In this document: positions 10,782 to 23,101 of the stretch, piece after piece
How positions within the stretch are numbered: the stretch's first letter is position 1
Layout: every line of letters begins with the position of its first letter
From: Balanoglossus misakiensis
Lineage: Eukaryota > Hemichordata
Direction: 5' to 3'
DNA length: 64,000 bases
Assembly: GCA_040954595.2 (NCBI GenBank)
Contig: CM082588.2
Coordinates: 7,192,001 to 7,256,000, forward strand
Made by a program: the position numbers and the translations under genes
The notes under the pieces: generated by a model
The model's database searches: none
Told to the model about the DNA's origin: nothing
Seen by the model: the letters and a program-made list of their open reading frames with translations, nothing else

Positions 10782-10985
10782 ATGAGGGCTGTTCTGTTGG
10801 CAATTCTGGTGGTGTGTTTGGTGGGCGCTGCAACTGCATTAAGTGAGTTTGACTGTTCAGTAATGTGCGCCTTCTGCGAGGAAGCTGGACTCTTCGAGGA
10901 GGCGAATCCCACCCAGGAAGAAGTCACCGCGTGTGCAGTCAAGTGCTGTGAAGGCGTGGAAAACGAGTGCACGAACAACCGCTGA
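10782..10985 (+). CDS. Small secreted acidic cysteine-rich peptide 2
   Basis: A 67-codon single-exon CDS beginning immediately after the acceptor TTCTCAG. The signal peptide MRAVLLAILVVCLVGAATA is nearly identical to that of peptide 1. The mature part has seven cysteines, C-x3-C-x2-C-x18-C-x3-C-C-x6-C. Compared with peptide 1 it gains a five-residue Glu-rich insert and an adjacent Cys, which leaves an odd cysteine count and might allow a disulfide-linked dimer (inference). It carries about ten acidic but only two basic residues. Signal peptide and UTR exons are more conserved than the mature region, the usual pattern for rapidly diverging secreted peptides. Function unknown. Confidence 0.8.
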   Translation: MRAVLLAILVVCLVGAATALSEFDCSVMCAFCEEAGLFEEANPTQEEVTACAVKCCEGVENECTNNR

Positions 10986-11053
10986 GTGGGAAAATCCGAC
11001 GATTCGAGCTCCTCCGTTATCTGGAATATCTAAATGCCTCACCAAGTCGACAA

Positions 11054-11059
11054 AATAAA
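11054..11059 (+). terminator. Possible polyadenylation signal of peptide gene 2
   Basis: AATAAA lies about 70 nt after the stop. A second candidate is the AATACAGTCTTGAAAAGCA stretch near 11182, which is homologous to the 3' region of gene 1. I cannot choose between them. Confidence 0.4.
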
Positions 11060-11574
11060 ATGGTGTATAGGCCTACACCAGGCTGCTGTATGCTGTATGA
11101 AATTACATTGTAGTGCGCAAATTGCATGTTAATTTGTTACTTTTCAGTTCCATGTGTTATAGTTTCCTTATTTGAACTCAATACAGTCTTGAAAAGCATA
11201 TTTATTTCGCACATTGTCTTTATTTCAACAGGCTAAGGGAGCCTTCAGTAATTACAGGGGGTGGGCCGGTTGAATCAGGGGTGGGTCACTTTTTACAACC
11301 CTGTCTTTGGGGGGGGGGGGGAGGGTCACATTTAATAGTTCAGGTGTGCTCTGAATCCCCCCGCCCACCCACTGTAATTTATGAACCCCCCCCCCCTAAG
11401 TCATAACAAGGATAGACTCTTTTGGAGTTTGCGATTCATGGACTGTGCAATAGATAACCGTACCGTAAAAACAGCAAATCGGCTATTCTCGTGACGTCTC
11501 CCGTTTTCACATTTCCATTCTGCGCATGCGTCATTCAAATCCAACGGCCAACAGACGAACCCAAATAACATTTG

Positions 11575-11672
11575 GGGAGCCGTCATTATTTACGGCCGGG
11601 GGGAATACTCAGAATTTTAGAGTTTCTAGTGAAATTCCTCCGACCCCCAGGCCGTAAAGAATGACGGCTCCC
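11575..11672. repeat. Fold-back element GGGAGCCGTCATTATTTACG
   Basis: The arms 11575-11604 and 11644-11672 are inverted copies of each other with about one mismatch and one gap. The B copy spans about 31598-31700 and the C copy about 54800-54896. The poly-G run at the arm boundary differs in length among copies. No target-site duplication was recognised. Confidence 0.7.
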
Positions 11673-12021
11673 TCGCCGTGGATAAATGAAATATGGTAAG
11701 AAATAAACATAGACATGAGCAGGTTTGGGTCTAAGCGAAAACCTTCAACCATCTAGCAGCAGCAGCATATTATAGATTTTCAAACAAGAAGGTCAACACA
11801 CTCCATGAAGAAGTATGATGTAGCATAATTCATGCATCATTCAATCATATCAGCCATCTCAAAATTTTGGGTTATTTTGCTTCTAACATGCTGCTCTATC
11901 TTGACAACAGTCGCGAGTTTTTACACGGCAAACTGCTCCTATGACTAAGAAAATGGGGAAAGCTTGAAACCAAATCGCAGCAATAAACACTCACCTCGAA
12001 GTTCGGCAGATGTTTTTCATC

Positions 12022-12126
12022 TAGCTGTGGAAACACAGCTGTTCCGCCCGGGGTGTATGCTAATTCATGAATTAGCATATCCCCCCCCCCCCCTCCCCCG
12101 ACGGAACAGCTGCGTTACCACAGCTA
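12022..12126. mobile_element. Palindromic MITE with 9-bp target duplication
   Basis: The element begins TAGCTGTGGAAACACAGCTG and ends with the imperfect reverse complement. Its centre is a perfect palindrome, GCTAATTCATGAATTAGC. Perfect 9-bp direct repeats TTTTTCATC flank it at 12013-12021 and 12127-12135, suggesting a Mutator-like element. It was duplicated with the unit: 32044-32127 in B, where part of the right arm is deleted, and 55247-55345 in C. Confidence 0.8.
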
Positions 12127-12629
12127 TTTTTCATCCATACCATCCATACCTGCTATCCTCTTTGCGCATTAATATCGACCATATCTGCGTTTTTGGGGAC
12201 GATTTCTGAGGGACCTACTCTCAATCGACATTCGGTATACCTTCTCGACCAATCCTTTAAATAAGGTAGCGGCGTTGTGATTGGCTATACGTTTTTGCAT
12301 CATATATAGAAGTCGATCCAGGGGTCTTAAAAAATCCCAGACGCACTTTGTATGATTGTTACGTCAGCTTGCATTCACGCAAATATCAGCCGGATATCTC
12401 AAAGCATTGGCACAAAACATTGACAAAAACTGTTTTGGGGAGGTTGTTTAAATGTCCTGTCACGTGATGGTTGTGCAAAAATTATCACACAGATGCCACT
12501 AAAATGTCCCCTATAACTAAGCTTTCCGAAAATATATACTTTGGGGGAATTCTGAGTTCAAAAATTACCAGAGAAATGTTTATTTCAAAGAGTGAATTTC
12601 TTATTCTGCATCCTTAAAACAATTTAATA

Positions 12630-13335
12630 CAAAGACACATTCTTATACTGTAAGCAAAATGCTGTAAAATATTTCACTAGTTTTTTTAAATTCACCGTTT
12701 TCACCGATTGATAAATCCGTTACAATAAATCCCAATGATTGTAAAATTACAATAAAACTCATTGTTATATAGCCAAATCCACCAATCTAATACCTAGTCA
12801 ATGTGCCATAACACTAAAAGTGTGAAATTACATCTCGAGCTTTGTGTGCACATATTGCTTGCAAAACTGAGAGTTTGAGGGTACATCCAATAGATAAGAC
12901 ATAAGAATACTGTCAATCAAATTATGTGTAGACTAACATTTCAGAATTTATCAAATACATCTGAATGGGATTATAAAAATACTGTTTACAAACAGTGACC
13001 TTTAGTTTTGAGTTATTTCGCCATAAAGAAATATATTTTCTGGTAGTAATTTTATGACAGACGTTTTACGCGTATAATCTATAGTTGCATATTGTGACCA
13101 ATAAAAAATGTTTTAAACATATTCTTACTGTAAGAAAAATGTATGCTGTAAAAAAATTAATGTTTCACTCTGTTTTAATTTCACTTTTTTCAATGATTGA
13201 TAAATCCGTTAGAATGAATCCAAGTGAAAATGTAAAATTGCAATAAAACTCATTGTTATATAGCCAAATCCGTGAATACAATACCTAATGAATGTGCCCA
13301 ATCACTGAAAGAAAGAAATTACATCTCAGTGAAAA
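12630..13335. repeat. Internal duplication, about 490-bp spacing
   Basis: About 12630-12835 and 13118-13330 share TTGATAAATCCGTTA, AAACTCATTGTTATATAGCC and GTGAAATTACATCTC-like segments in the same order. The pair is diverged and is present again in units B and C, so it predates the triplication. Confidence 0.65.
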
Positions 13336-14602
13336 TAAATGCCACATGAGAAGTGTAGTATATTCGTGATAAAAATATCCTGAAAACGGTTTTCAAATAC
13401 ATGAAATCACATTAAAAAATGTATATTCTGAATAATAACACAGTCTAAAAAGGTATGCTGATTATATTTTGTTGAACACAAATCCTTTTGAAGTAAGGTA
13501 CTAGCTATAAAATCCTATATATCGCACTGAGAGTTTCTCACACATTCCTGAAAACAACACACGAGTAGAATCTTCAAAAGTATGGTAACAAAAATTTTTT
13601 TTTAGAGTGATTAACTCTGCCTTAAACAATAAATATACTTCTCTTCATCTATGGTTCATGTGTATATACTTCACTGTTGCTAAGTGTGCTGATGTTGCTA
13701 TGCACACACGGAAGTTGCCTTTGGCGTTCATGGACGCCATATTGGGCCACAGTAAATATAGACACTTCACCGAACTGCATTTATTTCAAATTGTTAATTA
13801 TGGTGGAATATTCTAAAATATTCGCCTTGGATATCTGAACAACAAGAGCTCTTCACAACAAAACCGTAGACGAGAACTTATTGAAACTATTAAACGTAAA
13901 AAGATGACGCAAAGTCGCCAAATGAATAAAAAAATCAAAATTTCCATGAGTAATTTACATCTTACGGGAACAATGCACTGGCTAGGGCATTTCTAAAGAT
14001 TGACATTTCACACTAATTCATATAGGCATTCTAAAATACTCTTTGTGATTTCTTGTTGATGATGACAGATAGTTATCAAAATGTGCACAAATATGAGGAA
14101 AAAGTATAACTATTACTTTACATTGTACTTTTTCAAACGATTAGTGGATACAGGGACCACCCTTACATATAAAAGCACATTGTTTGGACAAGCTCAGGGA
14201 CTTCCCCCCATCCCTTTTAAGTATATGACTTCCACAAATTATTGTCAAAATTGAAACAGTGCCCCGATCTCTGTGTGCAAATACTGCTTACACAACTGAG
14301 AGTTTGAGGATGCATCCAAAACAACATGCTGATTACGTTTTGTAGAATAGAAGTAAGTTTGATGTAAGGTACTCGCTGTAAGATCGCACAGAAGTAGTTG
14401 TATGCAGTAATTTTGTTCATTGTTTTGACATGGAACTCATTCTGAGTTCAAGTTGCCCGGCCCCATACACCAAACATTTACAGATCCTTCATAGGATTCA
14501 ATATCTCAGATTGCCTAACGGTACCTACTTCTTTATGTCTTGTTCAAGTGCATTGACATTGCAGTCACTGAGTGTCTGTTGTTGCAACATAGTCTTTGGT
14601 GT

Positions 14603-15848
14603 TCATACACAACACTCTTTCTTGAACGTGTCATGTGTCTTGCGAATGACATCGGAGTCACGGAGCATTTCCTTCATGCGTTGTGCCCTCTCGAAAGCAT
14701 AGTCGTACCCGTCAAATACTTCTGCGAGGCGTCTATACCAAAGATCGATATCTCTTTCTTTCTCTACGTCAGTGACGCCCACATCGACAGTCACTGCCTT
14801 GACCGTGTCACTCGGGAAGATCTTGTTCAGAAACTTCGCCAGGCCTGAGTTTCTGTTGACGAGGACTGGTATGCCCGCTGCAATGGCTTCCAAACCAACC
14901 ATACCATGCGGCTCGATCGGTGATGGCAGGAGACATATGTGACTCTGCTGTATATCAACTTTAAGTTGATTCTTTGCTCCAGGTGGATACAAGGCATATT
15001 GTAGGTATCCTGTAGTTATATGCTGACGGATGTATGCACTTGCAGGTTTTATTTGCTCTTCTTGGATACTAGTGATTCGCCAGACAGGGGGAACAAAATT
15101 ATCGCTCCCACTTTTGCTTTTGGCTATATATTCACTCATGCCACGAGCAGCGAGGTCATACCCCACTAATCCTGAGACGGCATCAACTCTTCCATAGGTG
15201 AGGATCTGTGCTTTGCAATCCTTCGACGGTTTTCTCATTTGAATGTCGAAGAAACTTCCATCTGGTAATGGTAGGAACAGCTCATGTCTGATCGATGACA
15301 CCATTCTCTGACTATTTTCAAAGTGATCATACGCATGTGGTCCAACGGAGAAAACTACATCAGCACGGCTGGCTTCTTCAATTAGTTTTGTCTCCTTTTG
15401 CTGGATTCGGGTTGGCGTGAATTCATCACTTTGAACCTCGGTGTCTTCTGGGAGAACGTGGTTGAAGAGGATGACCTTCTTTTCTGGGAAGTACTCTTTC
15501 TGTATATTCAGTGCGGCACTTGATGTGGATGACAGATGGCCTATCACAACCGTGACATCTTGGATCTCCCTCAAAGATGGATAGTGGCTTGAATAATAAG
15601 TAGTCAGCCAGTCAATGGATGGCGTGGTTTCAGACGTAGAATCACGATTTCTAACAGCTGTTGGCAGCATAAGGTTAACCATCTTTGACACTGCATCGTC
15701 TTCATCTTCTTTACTTGCCCGAAGAGCCATCGCACGTACTTGTCGACCAGTTTTAGCAGCAAGACCAGAAATTAGTCGATGGACAGTTGATATGCCATCA
15801 GCTGTCTTAGAGTCCCACCGATCTCCAACCACAAGAACAGTACCTTCA
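14603..15848 (-). CDS. Gene A last exon: GT-B (GT4-like) glycosyltransferase domain
   Basis: The exon runs from the acceptor TTTGTCCACAG (first base T completes codon AGT) to the stop at 14603-14605, 415 codons including the stop. It begins SEGTVLVVGDRWDSKTADG. The N-terminal half contains GHLSSTSSAALNIQKEYFP and VILFNHVLPEDTE, matching the acceptor-binding Rossmann half of GT-B enzymes. The C-terminal half contains LTYGRVDAVSGLVGYDLAA, then HICLLPSPIEPHGMVGLEA and AAGIPVLVNRNSG, the E-x7-E-type nucleotide-sugar signature of GT4. EPHG replaces the usual EPFG. The protein ends FKKECCV. The domain presumably transfers a sugar or binds a nucleotide-sugar; substrate unknown. Attachment to the COR exons is supported by splice phase, not by cDNA. 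Confidence 0.85.
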
Positions 15849-16378
15849 CTGTGGACAAATATAAAATGGAATCTTTACTACATATGGAAGTCACTGGGCC
15901 AGAACACATCACGCATCCGACAGAACAAACTTCCTACAAAAATCATGCAAGAACACAACAAACCACGACCAAAAGAGTTACCTCTGGTCATATGCACCTG
16001 TCTAAGGTTCGACCCAGAGGTTACAATTTTGGACGTGACTCGTTGACACAGTGTACAGTGTGTGCACGAGAAAACAGACCTCTCAAACGCGGTTACAAAT
16101 ATTCTTCACAAACATACATAAACAAAACCAAGCAGCTTTAGCTGAGCTGCCACAATTACTATCCACCTATCAACACAGGGTGAATACAGTTTTACTACAC
16201 AGAACTCACGGGGCATAGCAGTCTCGTGAAAATATGGAAAAAACATCAGAAGTCATGACAATTACTCTTTTTAGAAATAAATTATATCACATATACTCTA
16301 ATAGAAGGGTTATTATACCTATAGGCATGTTCACAGAATAGAAAAGAATAATAAAATATTTGAAAGAAATAGATGTAC

Positions 16379-16463
16379 CTTCTATTGGTTTCAGAATGTG
16401 TAGGTGTAGAGGTTTGTCTGGTGAGTTTGTTTATATTTTCCTTTGCGACTTCTTCTTCTTGAT
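16379..16463 (-). CDS. Gene A linker exon between COR and GT domains
   Basis: An 85-nt exon, acceptor CATTTTAG and donor AATAGAAG/GTACAT, entry phase 1 and exit phase 2. It encodes a polar, probably disordered DQEEEVAKENINKLT-type linker rich in Thr, Ser and Glu. The phases fit the COR exon before it and the GT exon after it. The same exon is 85 nt in B and 82 nt in C, with frame preserved. Confidence 0.75.
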
Positions 16464-16736
16464 CTAAAATGCAGAAATCCAAGTGAAAATAAAGTTGTGT
16501 GCCTTGTCATGGTTTTTAGTAAACATTAAATTATTTGACCACTGGACTTAATGTCGTTGTATAATATTAAATCTTTTTGAAAGTGGTAATCGTGGCTTTT
16601 CTGGTAATTGTGATGGTAATCATTTGACAGGAGTTTAATTCAGGGAGAATTTGTTGAATGTACATCCTATACAAGGATTTTCGAAGTTTTAGCAGAGCCT
16701 TGATGCATTGTCATTCCAAACTTATAAATCACTCAC

Positions 16737-18003
16737 CGGTGCTGTACCATATGTCCAGATCTGCAGGACACCATTCCTGTGTGGCACTCCTTGGACAAGT
16801 AGCTTTTGGTGGACTTTCCACTTCGCTGATTGCAGCGCATCGGTCATCGGTGTCTTCAGAACCTGGAAGTAATTCTCCCGGCTTATGTTGTGGACACAGA
16901 CACTTGACGCAGACGTCGTATTCTAACCTTGGTGTGTACGTACGGATAAGCTTCTTTAACTCCTCTTCAACTGTTATTCTCACACTTCTGAGATGCCGTG
17001 GTTGTAGTTCTGGTGTGCATTTGGGGTCGATGAAAACGACTGCCTTCAGCTCGATATCAGACCCTATTTTACACAGAATGACATGGAACTTCTCTCTCTC
17101 GATGAATATACGAGCTCTGTGCTTGCGTAAAACCATTTTCTGGTTTGGCCACTTCTTCAGGCACCGGACAACAAGTCGGTAGAAAAGCCCGTCAGGTAGG
17201 AAGTTACCCCTGAAGTGGAAGTAAATTGGACAGCAGGATTTTGTGTCTGCTGGGCAGATGGCTCCATTCTTCCCTTCTGCATCTTCCTTGAGAAGGCTTG
17301 GTAGGTAGTATACGGGCCTGCTTCCATGCGAGTCGGGTATTTTGCATATGACATCATACTCTTCCAGTGTTTTCAGTAGAACCACCTTGTCTTCTGAGCG
17401 GTCATGACGTTTCAGGAGATAATCCACCAGTTCATCCTGTAATCTGCCTTCATGATCTAACTCATCAATCAGATTGCATATTCGTGGGGGGACATCCAAC
17501 TCTTCTCTGTAAGTAATTGACTGGGTTATCAATATCTTGAATAGATTAACCAACCACCCCACATCCAAGATGATGGTGTCTGCGAGTTCTGGTATTGACT
17601 TGAAGTGTAGTATTTCCCCAACATCGTGATAGAACCCCAAAGCTTGGTTTATATCACCTTCTTCCATTTCCAACTTCTTTCCCAGACTTTTTGCTTCATC
17701 TAGGGTTATCTTCTCTCTCGCAAGCTGCCTCATTGAAAGTTCCAAGCGTATCCATTTCGCTGGAACGCTCCCAAGAAAGAAGTAGTCCTTGGCAAACTGC
17801 TGTATCTTTGTGCGGAGTTGTTCAACGTTTGGATCAACAGTAGTGGTCTTGTCTTCTTGCCTTGATTTATTGTCAATGGCAATCATGTCTATAAGATGTT
17901 CATTGACGACCTTAGTAGCATGTTTTCTCAGGTAATCCCTGATTTCTTTAAGACGTTTCTTGGCTTCTACTTCAATGTCTTTGTCATCGTCTGAACCGTC
18001 TCC
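16737..18003 (-). CDS. Gene A COR-domain exon of a ROCO protein
   Basis: A 1267-nt exon (acceptor CCCTTCTCAG, donor ACCG/GTGAGT; phase 0 to 1) encoding 422 residues. It starts GDGSDDDKDIEVEAKKRLKE. COR signatures are visible: FFLGSVPAKWIRLEL, LGFYHDVGEILHFKSIPELA and TIILDVGWLVNLFKILIT, then the COR-B part with FLPDGLFYRLVVRCLKKWP. The C-terminal piece is Cys/Trp-rich (VCVKCLCPQHKPG, CPADLDIWY), a segment that follows COR in some invertebrate ROCO proteins as far as I recall. COR mediates dimerisation and controls the Roc GTPase in LRRK- and MFHAS1-type proteins. Long antisense ORFs over this exon are shadows. Confidence 0.88.
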
Positions 18004-18224
18004 CTGAGAAGGGAATGCATGAAACAGTTACATGTACATGCATGCTACGATTCAGAAATTGTAGTAATGGTATTTAACAACAAAGAATTTAATATCAAAT
18101 CATAGCAGATGACCATATCAATGCTAATAAAACGATATCACCAACGTCATTGTATTCGTCATCATCATGCATCAGAAAATGACATATTAACAAAGAAGTT
18201 GATACATTCCGTGTATCATCCTAC

Positions 18225-18379
18225 CTGCAGTAGTAAGTCTTTCTTCGTTCCTAGTATAATGACTGGTGGTGCAGGTGTTTTATCCACAATGTCACTTGGT
18301 CGAGCATGCGTATGGATTGAATTCATCCAAAAATGCAGGAACTCTACAAAAGAAGTCATTGTCAACGACATAATCCTCG
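18225..18379 (-). CDS. Gene A Roc exon with the TKKD (G4) motif
   Basis: This encodes FLHFWMNSIHTHARPSDIVD and VIILGTKKDLLLQ. TKKD is the guanine-specificity motif of Roc GTPases. The donor is CTGCAG/GTAGGA. Two in-frame acceptors are possible: 18379 (after ATGAAG, used here; 155 nt) and 18343 (after CTTTTGTAG, a better pyrimidine tract; 119 nt). Both give entry phase 1 and exit phase 0. The long form is conserved in length in all copies. Confidence 0.75.
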
Positions 18380-18633
18380 CTTCATTAACAGATTATGAAA
18401 TATTTTATGCCATTCAAACCCAGACATATCAGACCAATTCAAGTAGCAAGCGTGTCCGCGCACATAACCACTAGGCTAAATTCCCGCCCACCTCAATGTT
18501 CAAAATATTCACAATATGTGAAAAGCACGTGAACAAGTGTACAATCTTGAAACCTTCGTTTGAAGTAATTTGCAACAAAAATGCACCATATTATTAAAAA
18601 AAGGCGTCGATGTCCCAATTAAAAGCTACGCAC

Positions 18634-18736
18634 CCTTAACAGTCCATCCATCTTCAATTTTGGTTGACATGATGTCGTCCAGAGATTTGGTAAGATCGGT
18701 GACAAGAATATAAATAACTCTTGAGGCAAGGAACAC
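18634..18736 (-). CDS. Gene A Roc exon, VFLASRVIYILVTDL segment
   Basis: A 103-nt exon, phase 0 to 1, encoding VFLASRVIYILVTDLTKSLD and a DGWTVKG end. This is the beta strand and helix following the G3 motif in Roc domains. The acceptor CTCTCTCACAG uses a CT microsatellite (plus-strand GA repeat 18741-18770) as polypyrimidine tract, as do the candidate microexons of the same gene. Confidence 0.8.
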
Positions 18737-18739
18737 CTG

Positions 18740-18776
<37 letters not shown>

Positions 18777-18956
18777 CAGAGACAGACAAACAGAGACATA
18801 GTCTCAGACACAGTTTATTCATCCTACCGTTGCAAAAATGTACACACGAATCGAGAAATGGTGTCCGCCAGCTAAGGATTAGTAAAAGATTTGAAGTATC
18901 ATTGCTAAAAGGTTTCAGCCCATGGATCAAAAAGAGAGTATTGGGTGTACACAAAC

Positions 18957-19243
18957 CTGATGAGTTATATAATAGACATTCTGTCCCGCGTAATCCCACA
19001 AACTGAAGTACATGTCGGGTTTATCAACATCGCTAACTTCTTCCAAGCGACGTCTTAACCGTTCATGAACATCATTCGTTTGTTCTTCTTTCAGTTTTAA
19101 ATCATCAAGTAAGGCATCGACTTGAGGTGAATCCTCGTAGGCTGAATTGCTTGAACTCTTCTTGATTCCAATGACAAGAACATCTGCAAGCATCTCCTTG
19201 GTTTCTTCGACAGATCTTTTGCCTTGGTATTTGGTGACATATT
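18957..19243 (-). CDS. Gene A Roc exon with the DYAGQ (G3) motif
   Basis: A 287-nt exon (acceptor TTTTCATTAG, donor CATCAG/GTTTGT; phase 1 to 0). It encodes EYVTKYQGKRSVEETKEMLA, a basic/acidic charged helix, and PDMYFSLWDYAGQNVYYITH. DYAGQ is the Walker-B/G3 motif of Roc GTPases. The charged middle (DDLKLKEEQTNDVHERLRR) differs most between copies. Confidence 0.85.
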
Positions 19244-19482
19244 CTAATGAAAAGGTAGAAAACCGTCAATCCTAATTGTTTAAACGAAATCAATGCAGTA
19301 CCTGTGTGTACAGCCCAATTGGCTAATATTTTCGCCTATTTTCACTGCTTTGTTGTCTGTATTAATTGCAGGTCCTGATTTGAGTTTGAATCATAAATTG
19401 AAATTGTTATCTACGTCACTCATTTATCTATGCTACATAATTTAAGGAAGTAACAATTATAACAATCAAAATATTAAAATAC

Positions 19483-19690
19483 CCTTAATTATCCATTCAG
19501 TAATGTCTATGTTGTAGATATCAGCTCCATCAGTACTTTTATGTTTTTCTTCGTAAGGCTCGTTGAATAGACTGCGTTTAGTAGATGTCTTCCCTGCACC
19601 AAACGCACCAACCAACATAATACGGCCTCGATATATATTTTTCATGGTATCTGACCTTTGTAATGCCTTGTGCAAGCTGCTGCTGAATTT
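19483..19690 (-). CDS. Gene A Roc P-loop exon
   Basis: A 208-nt exon with GRIMLVGAFGAGKTSTKRSL, the GxxxxGKT/S nucleotide-binding P-loop, followed by a switch I-like NEPYEEKHKSTDGADIYNID stretch. The start after ATCTTTGATGTTAG gives entry phase 0 in all three copies. Alternative AG dinucleotides just downstream would demand phase 2 and fit no upstream exon. Exit phase 1 (AAGG/GTATTT). The first codon differs among copies (AAA here, TAT in B and C), reminiscent of the variable codons upstream. Confidence 0.82.
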
Positions 19691-19746
19691 CTAACATCAA
19701 AGATAATAAACAGTAAGAGAACAAGATTCTACTACCGTGTAATTAC

Positions 19747-19774
19747 TACATCATCATCATCATCTTCATCACTA

Positions 19775-19806
<32 letters not shown>

Positions 19807-19807
19807 A

Positions 19808-19846
<39 letters not shown>

Positions 19847-19848
19847 AA
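19747..19848. repeat. (TCA)n trinucleotide microsatellite
   Basis: Tandem CAT/TCA units with a few interruptions, in the intron just upstream (sense strand) of the P-loop exon. In B (39805-39880) and C (63092-63165) the site has decayed into mixed ATGATCATC repeats, so the His-rich ORF here is an artefact. Confidence 0.9.
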
Positions 19849-20083
19849 ATCAGAAGAAAACATCATAGTTTAATGTATACAAGTAATAAATAAAACTATG
19901 ATGTTTTTTCGTTTAATTAAAGTATATTTACACACTATTTGTCTAAAGTTAACTTTGGATGTTTACTTATAACATTCCACGTACAAGCAAAGTAGTAAAT
20001 ATACATATATAGATAAGAACTAGACATATACTTACCCGCTGGATTTTCTAGAAGCAAAGTCAAACACCAGTATGTACAACAAC

Positions 20084-20219
<136 letters not shown>

Positions 20220-20755
20220 GTTTAAGGTAGTGTTAACCATGTGATATCTTCTTAAAGTTTTCATAAAGTTAATATTTATACAAGTTTTTAATAAAACTAT
20301 GATGTTTTTCGTCTAATTTAAGTATATTTACACACTAAATGTCTAAAGTAAACTTTGGATGTTTACTTAAGACATTCCACGCACTAGCAAAGTAGTAAAT
20401 ATACATAAATAGATAAAAACTAGATATATACTTACCCTCTGGATTTTGTAGAGGCAAAATCAAACATCGGTAGGTACAACAACAGAGAGAGAGAGAGATC
20501 ATTTTATGTAGTGTTAAACATGTTATACCTCCTTGAAAATAATATTTATACAAGTAATATATATCAAACTGTCATGTTTTTCTTTTAATTTAAGTATATT
20601 TACACACTACATGTCTAAAGTTAACTTTGGATGTTTACTTATAACATTCCACATACAAGCAAAGTAGTAAATATATATATATAGATAAGAACTAGATATA
20701 TACTTACATACTGGATTTTGTATAAGCAAAGTCACACACCGATAGGTACATCAAC

Positions 20756-20840
<85 letters not shown>

Positions 20841-21090
20841 ATTTAACCATGTGATACCTTTGTTTAGTTAATATTTATAAGAAGTAATAAATCAAACTAT
20901 GATGTTTTTCATCTAATTTAAGTATATTTACACACACTACATGTCTAAAGTTAACTTTGGATGTTTACTTATAACATTCCACATACAAGCAAAGTAGTAA
21001 ATATATATATATAGATAAGAACTAGATATATACTTACAAACTGGATTTTGTAGAAGCAAAGTCAAAACACCGGTAAGTACAACAACAAAG

Positions 21091-21137
<47 letters not shown>

Positions 21138-21437
21138 ATTTAAGGTAGTGTTAACCATGTGATACCTTCATAAAGTTTTCGTAAAGTTAATATTTATACA
21201 AGTAATAAATCAAACTATGATGTTTTTCTTTTAATTTAAGTATATTTACACACTACATGTCTGGAGTTAACTTTGGATGTTTACTTATAACATTCCACGT
21301 TCATGCAAAGTAGTAAATATATATATAGAGATAAGAACTAGATATATAATTACCTCCTGGATTTTGTAGAAGCAAAGTCAAACACCGGTAGGTACAACAA
21401 CAAAGGCAGAGAGAGAGAGAGGGGGGGGGGATGGAGA

Positions 21438-21495
<58 letters not shown>

Positions 21496-21774
21496 ATATA
21501 ACCATGTGATACCTTCGTTTAGTTAATATTTATAAGAAGTAATAAATCAAACTATGATGTTTTTCTTCTAAATTAAGTATATTTACACACTACATGTCTA
21601 AAGTTAACTTTGGATGCTTACTTACAACATTCCATGACAAGCAAAGTAGTAAATATACATATATAGATAAGAACTAGATAGATACTTACCCTCTGGATTT
21701 TGTAGAAGCAAAGTCAAACACCGGTAGGTACAACAACAAAGGCAGAGAGAGAGAGAGAGGGGGGGGGATGGAGA

Positions 21775-21832
<58 letters not shown>

Positions 21833-22084
21833 ATTTAAACCATGTGATACCTTCGTTTAGTTAATATTTATAAGAAGTAATAAATCAAACTGTCATGTTT
21901 TTCTTTTAATTTAAGTATATTTACACACACTACATGTCTAAAGTTAACATTGGATGTTTACTTATAACATTCCACATACAAGCAAAGTAGTAAATTATAT
22001 ATATAGATAAGAAACTAGATATATACTTACAAACTGGATTTTGTAGAAGCAAAGTCAAACACCGGTAGGTACAACAACAAAGGC

Positions 22085-22162
<78 letters not shown>

Positions 22163-23001
22163 CATTTTACGCTAGTTTTAAACATGTGATACCTTCATAA
22201 AGTTTTTATAAAGTTAATATTTATACAAGTTTTTAATAAAACTATGATGTTTTTCGTCTAATTTAAGTATATTTACACACTAAATGTCTAAAGTAAACTT
22301 TGGATGTTTACTTAAGACATTCCACGCACTAGCAAAGTAGTAAATATACATAAATAGATAAAAACTAGATATATACTTACCCTCTGGATTTTGTAGAGGC
22401 AAAATCAAACATCGGTAGGTACAACAACAGAGAGAGAGAGAGAGAGAGATCATTTTATGTAGTGTTAAACATGTTATACCTCCATGAAAATAATATTTAT
22501 ACAAGTAATATATCAAACTGTGATGTTTTTCTTTTAATTTAAGTATATTTACACACTAAATGTCAAAAGTAAACTTTGGATGATTACTAATAACATTCCA
22601 CGTACTAGCAAAGTAGTAAATATACATATATAGATAAAATCTAGATATATACTTACCCTCTGGATTTTGTATAAGCAAAGTCACACACCGATAGGTACAA
22701 CAACAAAGGCAGAGAGAGAGAGAGAGACAGAGAGATCATTTAAGGTAGTGTTAACCATGTGATACCTTCATAAAGTTTTCATAAAGTTAATATTTATACA
22801 AGTAATAAATCAAACTATGATGTTTATCTTTTAATTTAAGTATATTTACACACTACATGTCTAAAGTTAACTTTGAATGTTTACTTATAACATTCAACAT
22901 ACAAGCAAAGTAGTAAATATACATATATAGATAAGAACTAGATATGTGCTTACCTCCTGGATTTTGTCGAAGCAAAGTCAAACACCGGTAGGTACAACGA
23001 C

Positions 23002-23101
<100 letters not shown>

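Larger units (their letters stand above)
11303..14602. other. Non-coding block downstream of gene A
   Basis: I see no gene here. The block is repeated in units B (31330-34674) and C (54539-57838) with a few indels. It holds two fold-back elements (11575-11672, 12022-12126) and an internal duplication of about 200 bp. The minor ORFs in it are not preserved among the three copies. Confidence 0.6.

Noticed and set aside
12000-12209. ORFs across the palindromic MITE (also 31854-32102 and 55165-55473)
   Set aside because: Arise from the fold-back element and its variable C/G runs; frames are not kept between units.
16658-17182. Plus-strand ORF antisense to the COR exon, repeated in all three units
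   Set aside because: Shadow of a conserved coding exon. Conservation follows the sense strand, and splice sites and domains are explained by the minus strand. The same holds for antisense ORFs over the GT exons (15615-16046, 35687-36118, 58848-59375).
19670-19873. Histidine-rich ORF
   Set aside because: Translation of the intronic (CAT)n repeat; not preserved in B and C.
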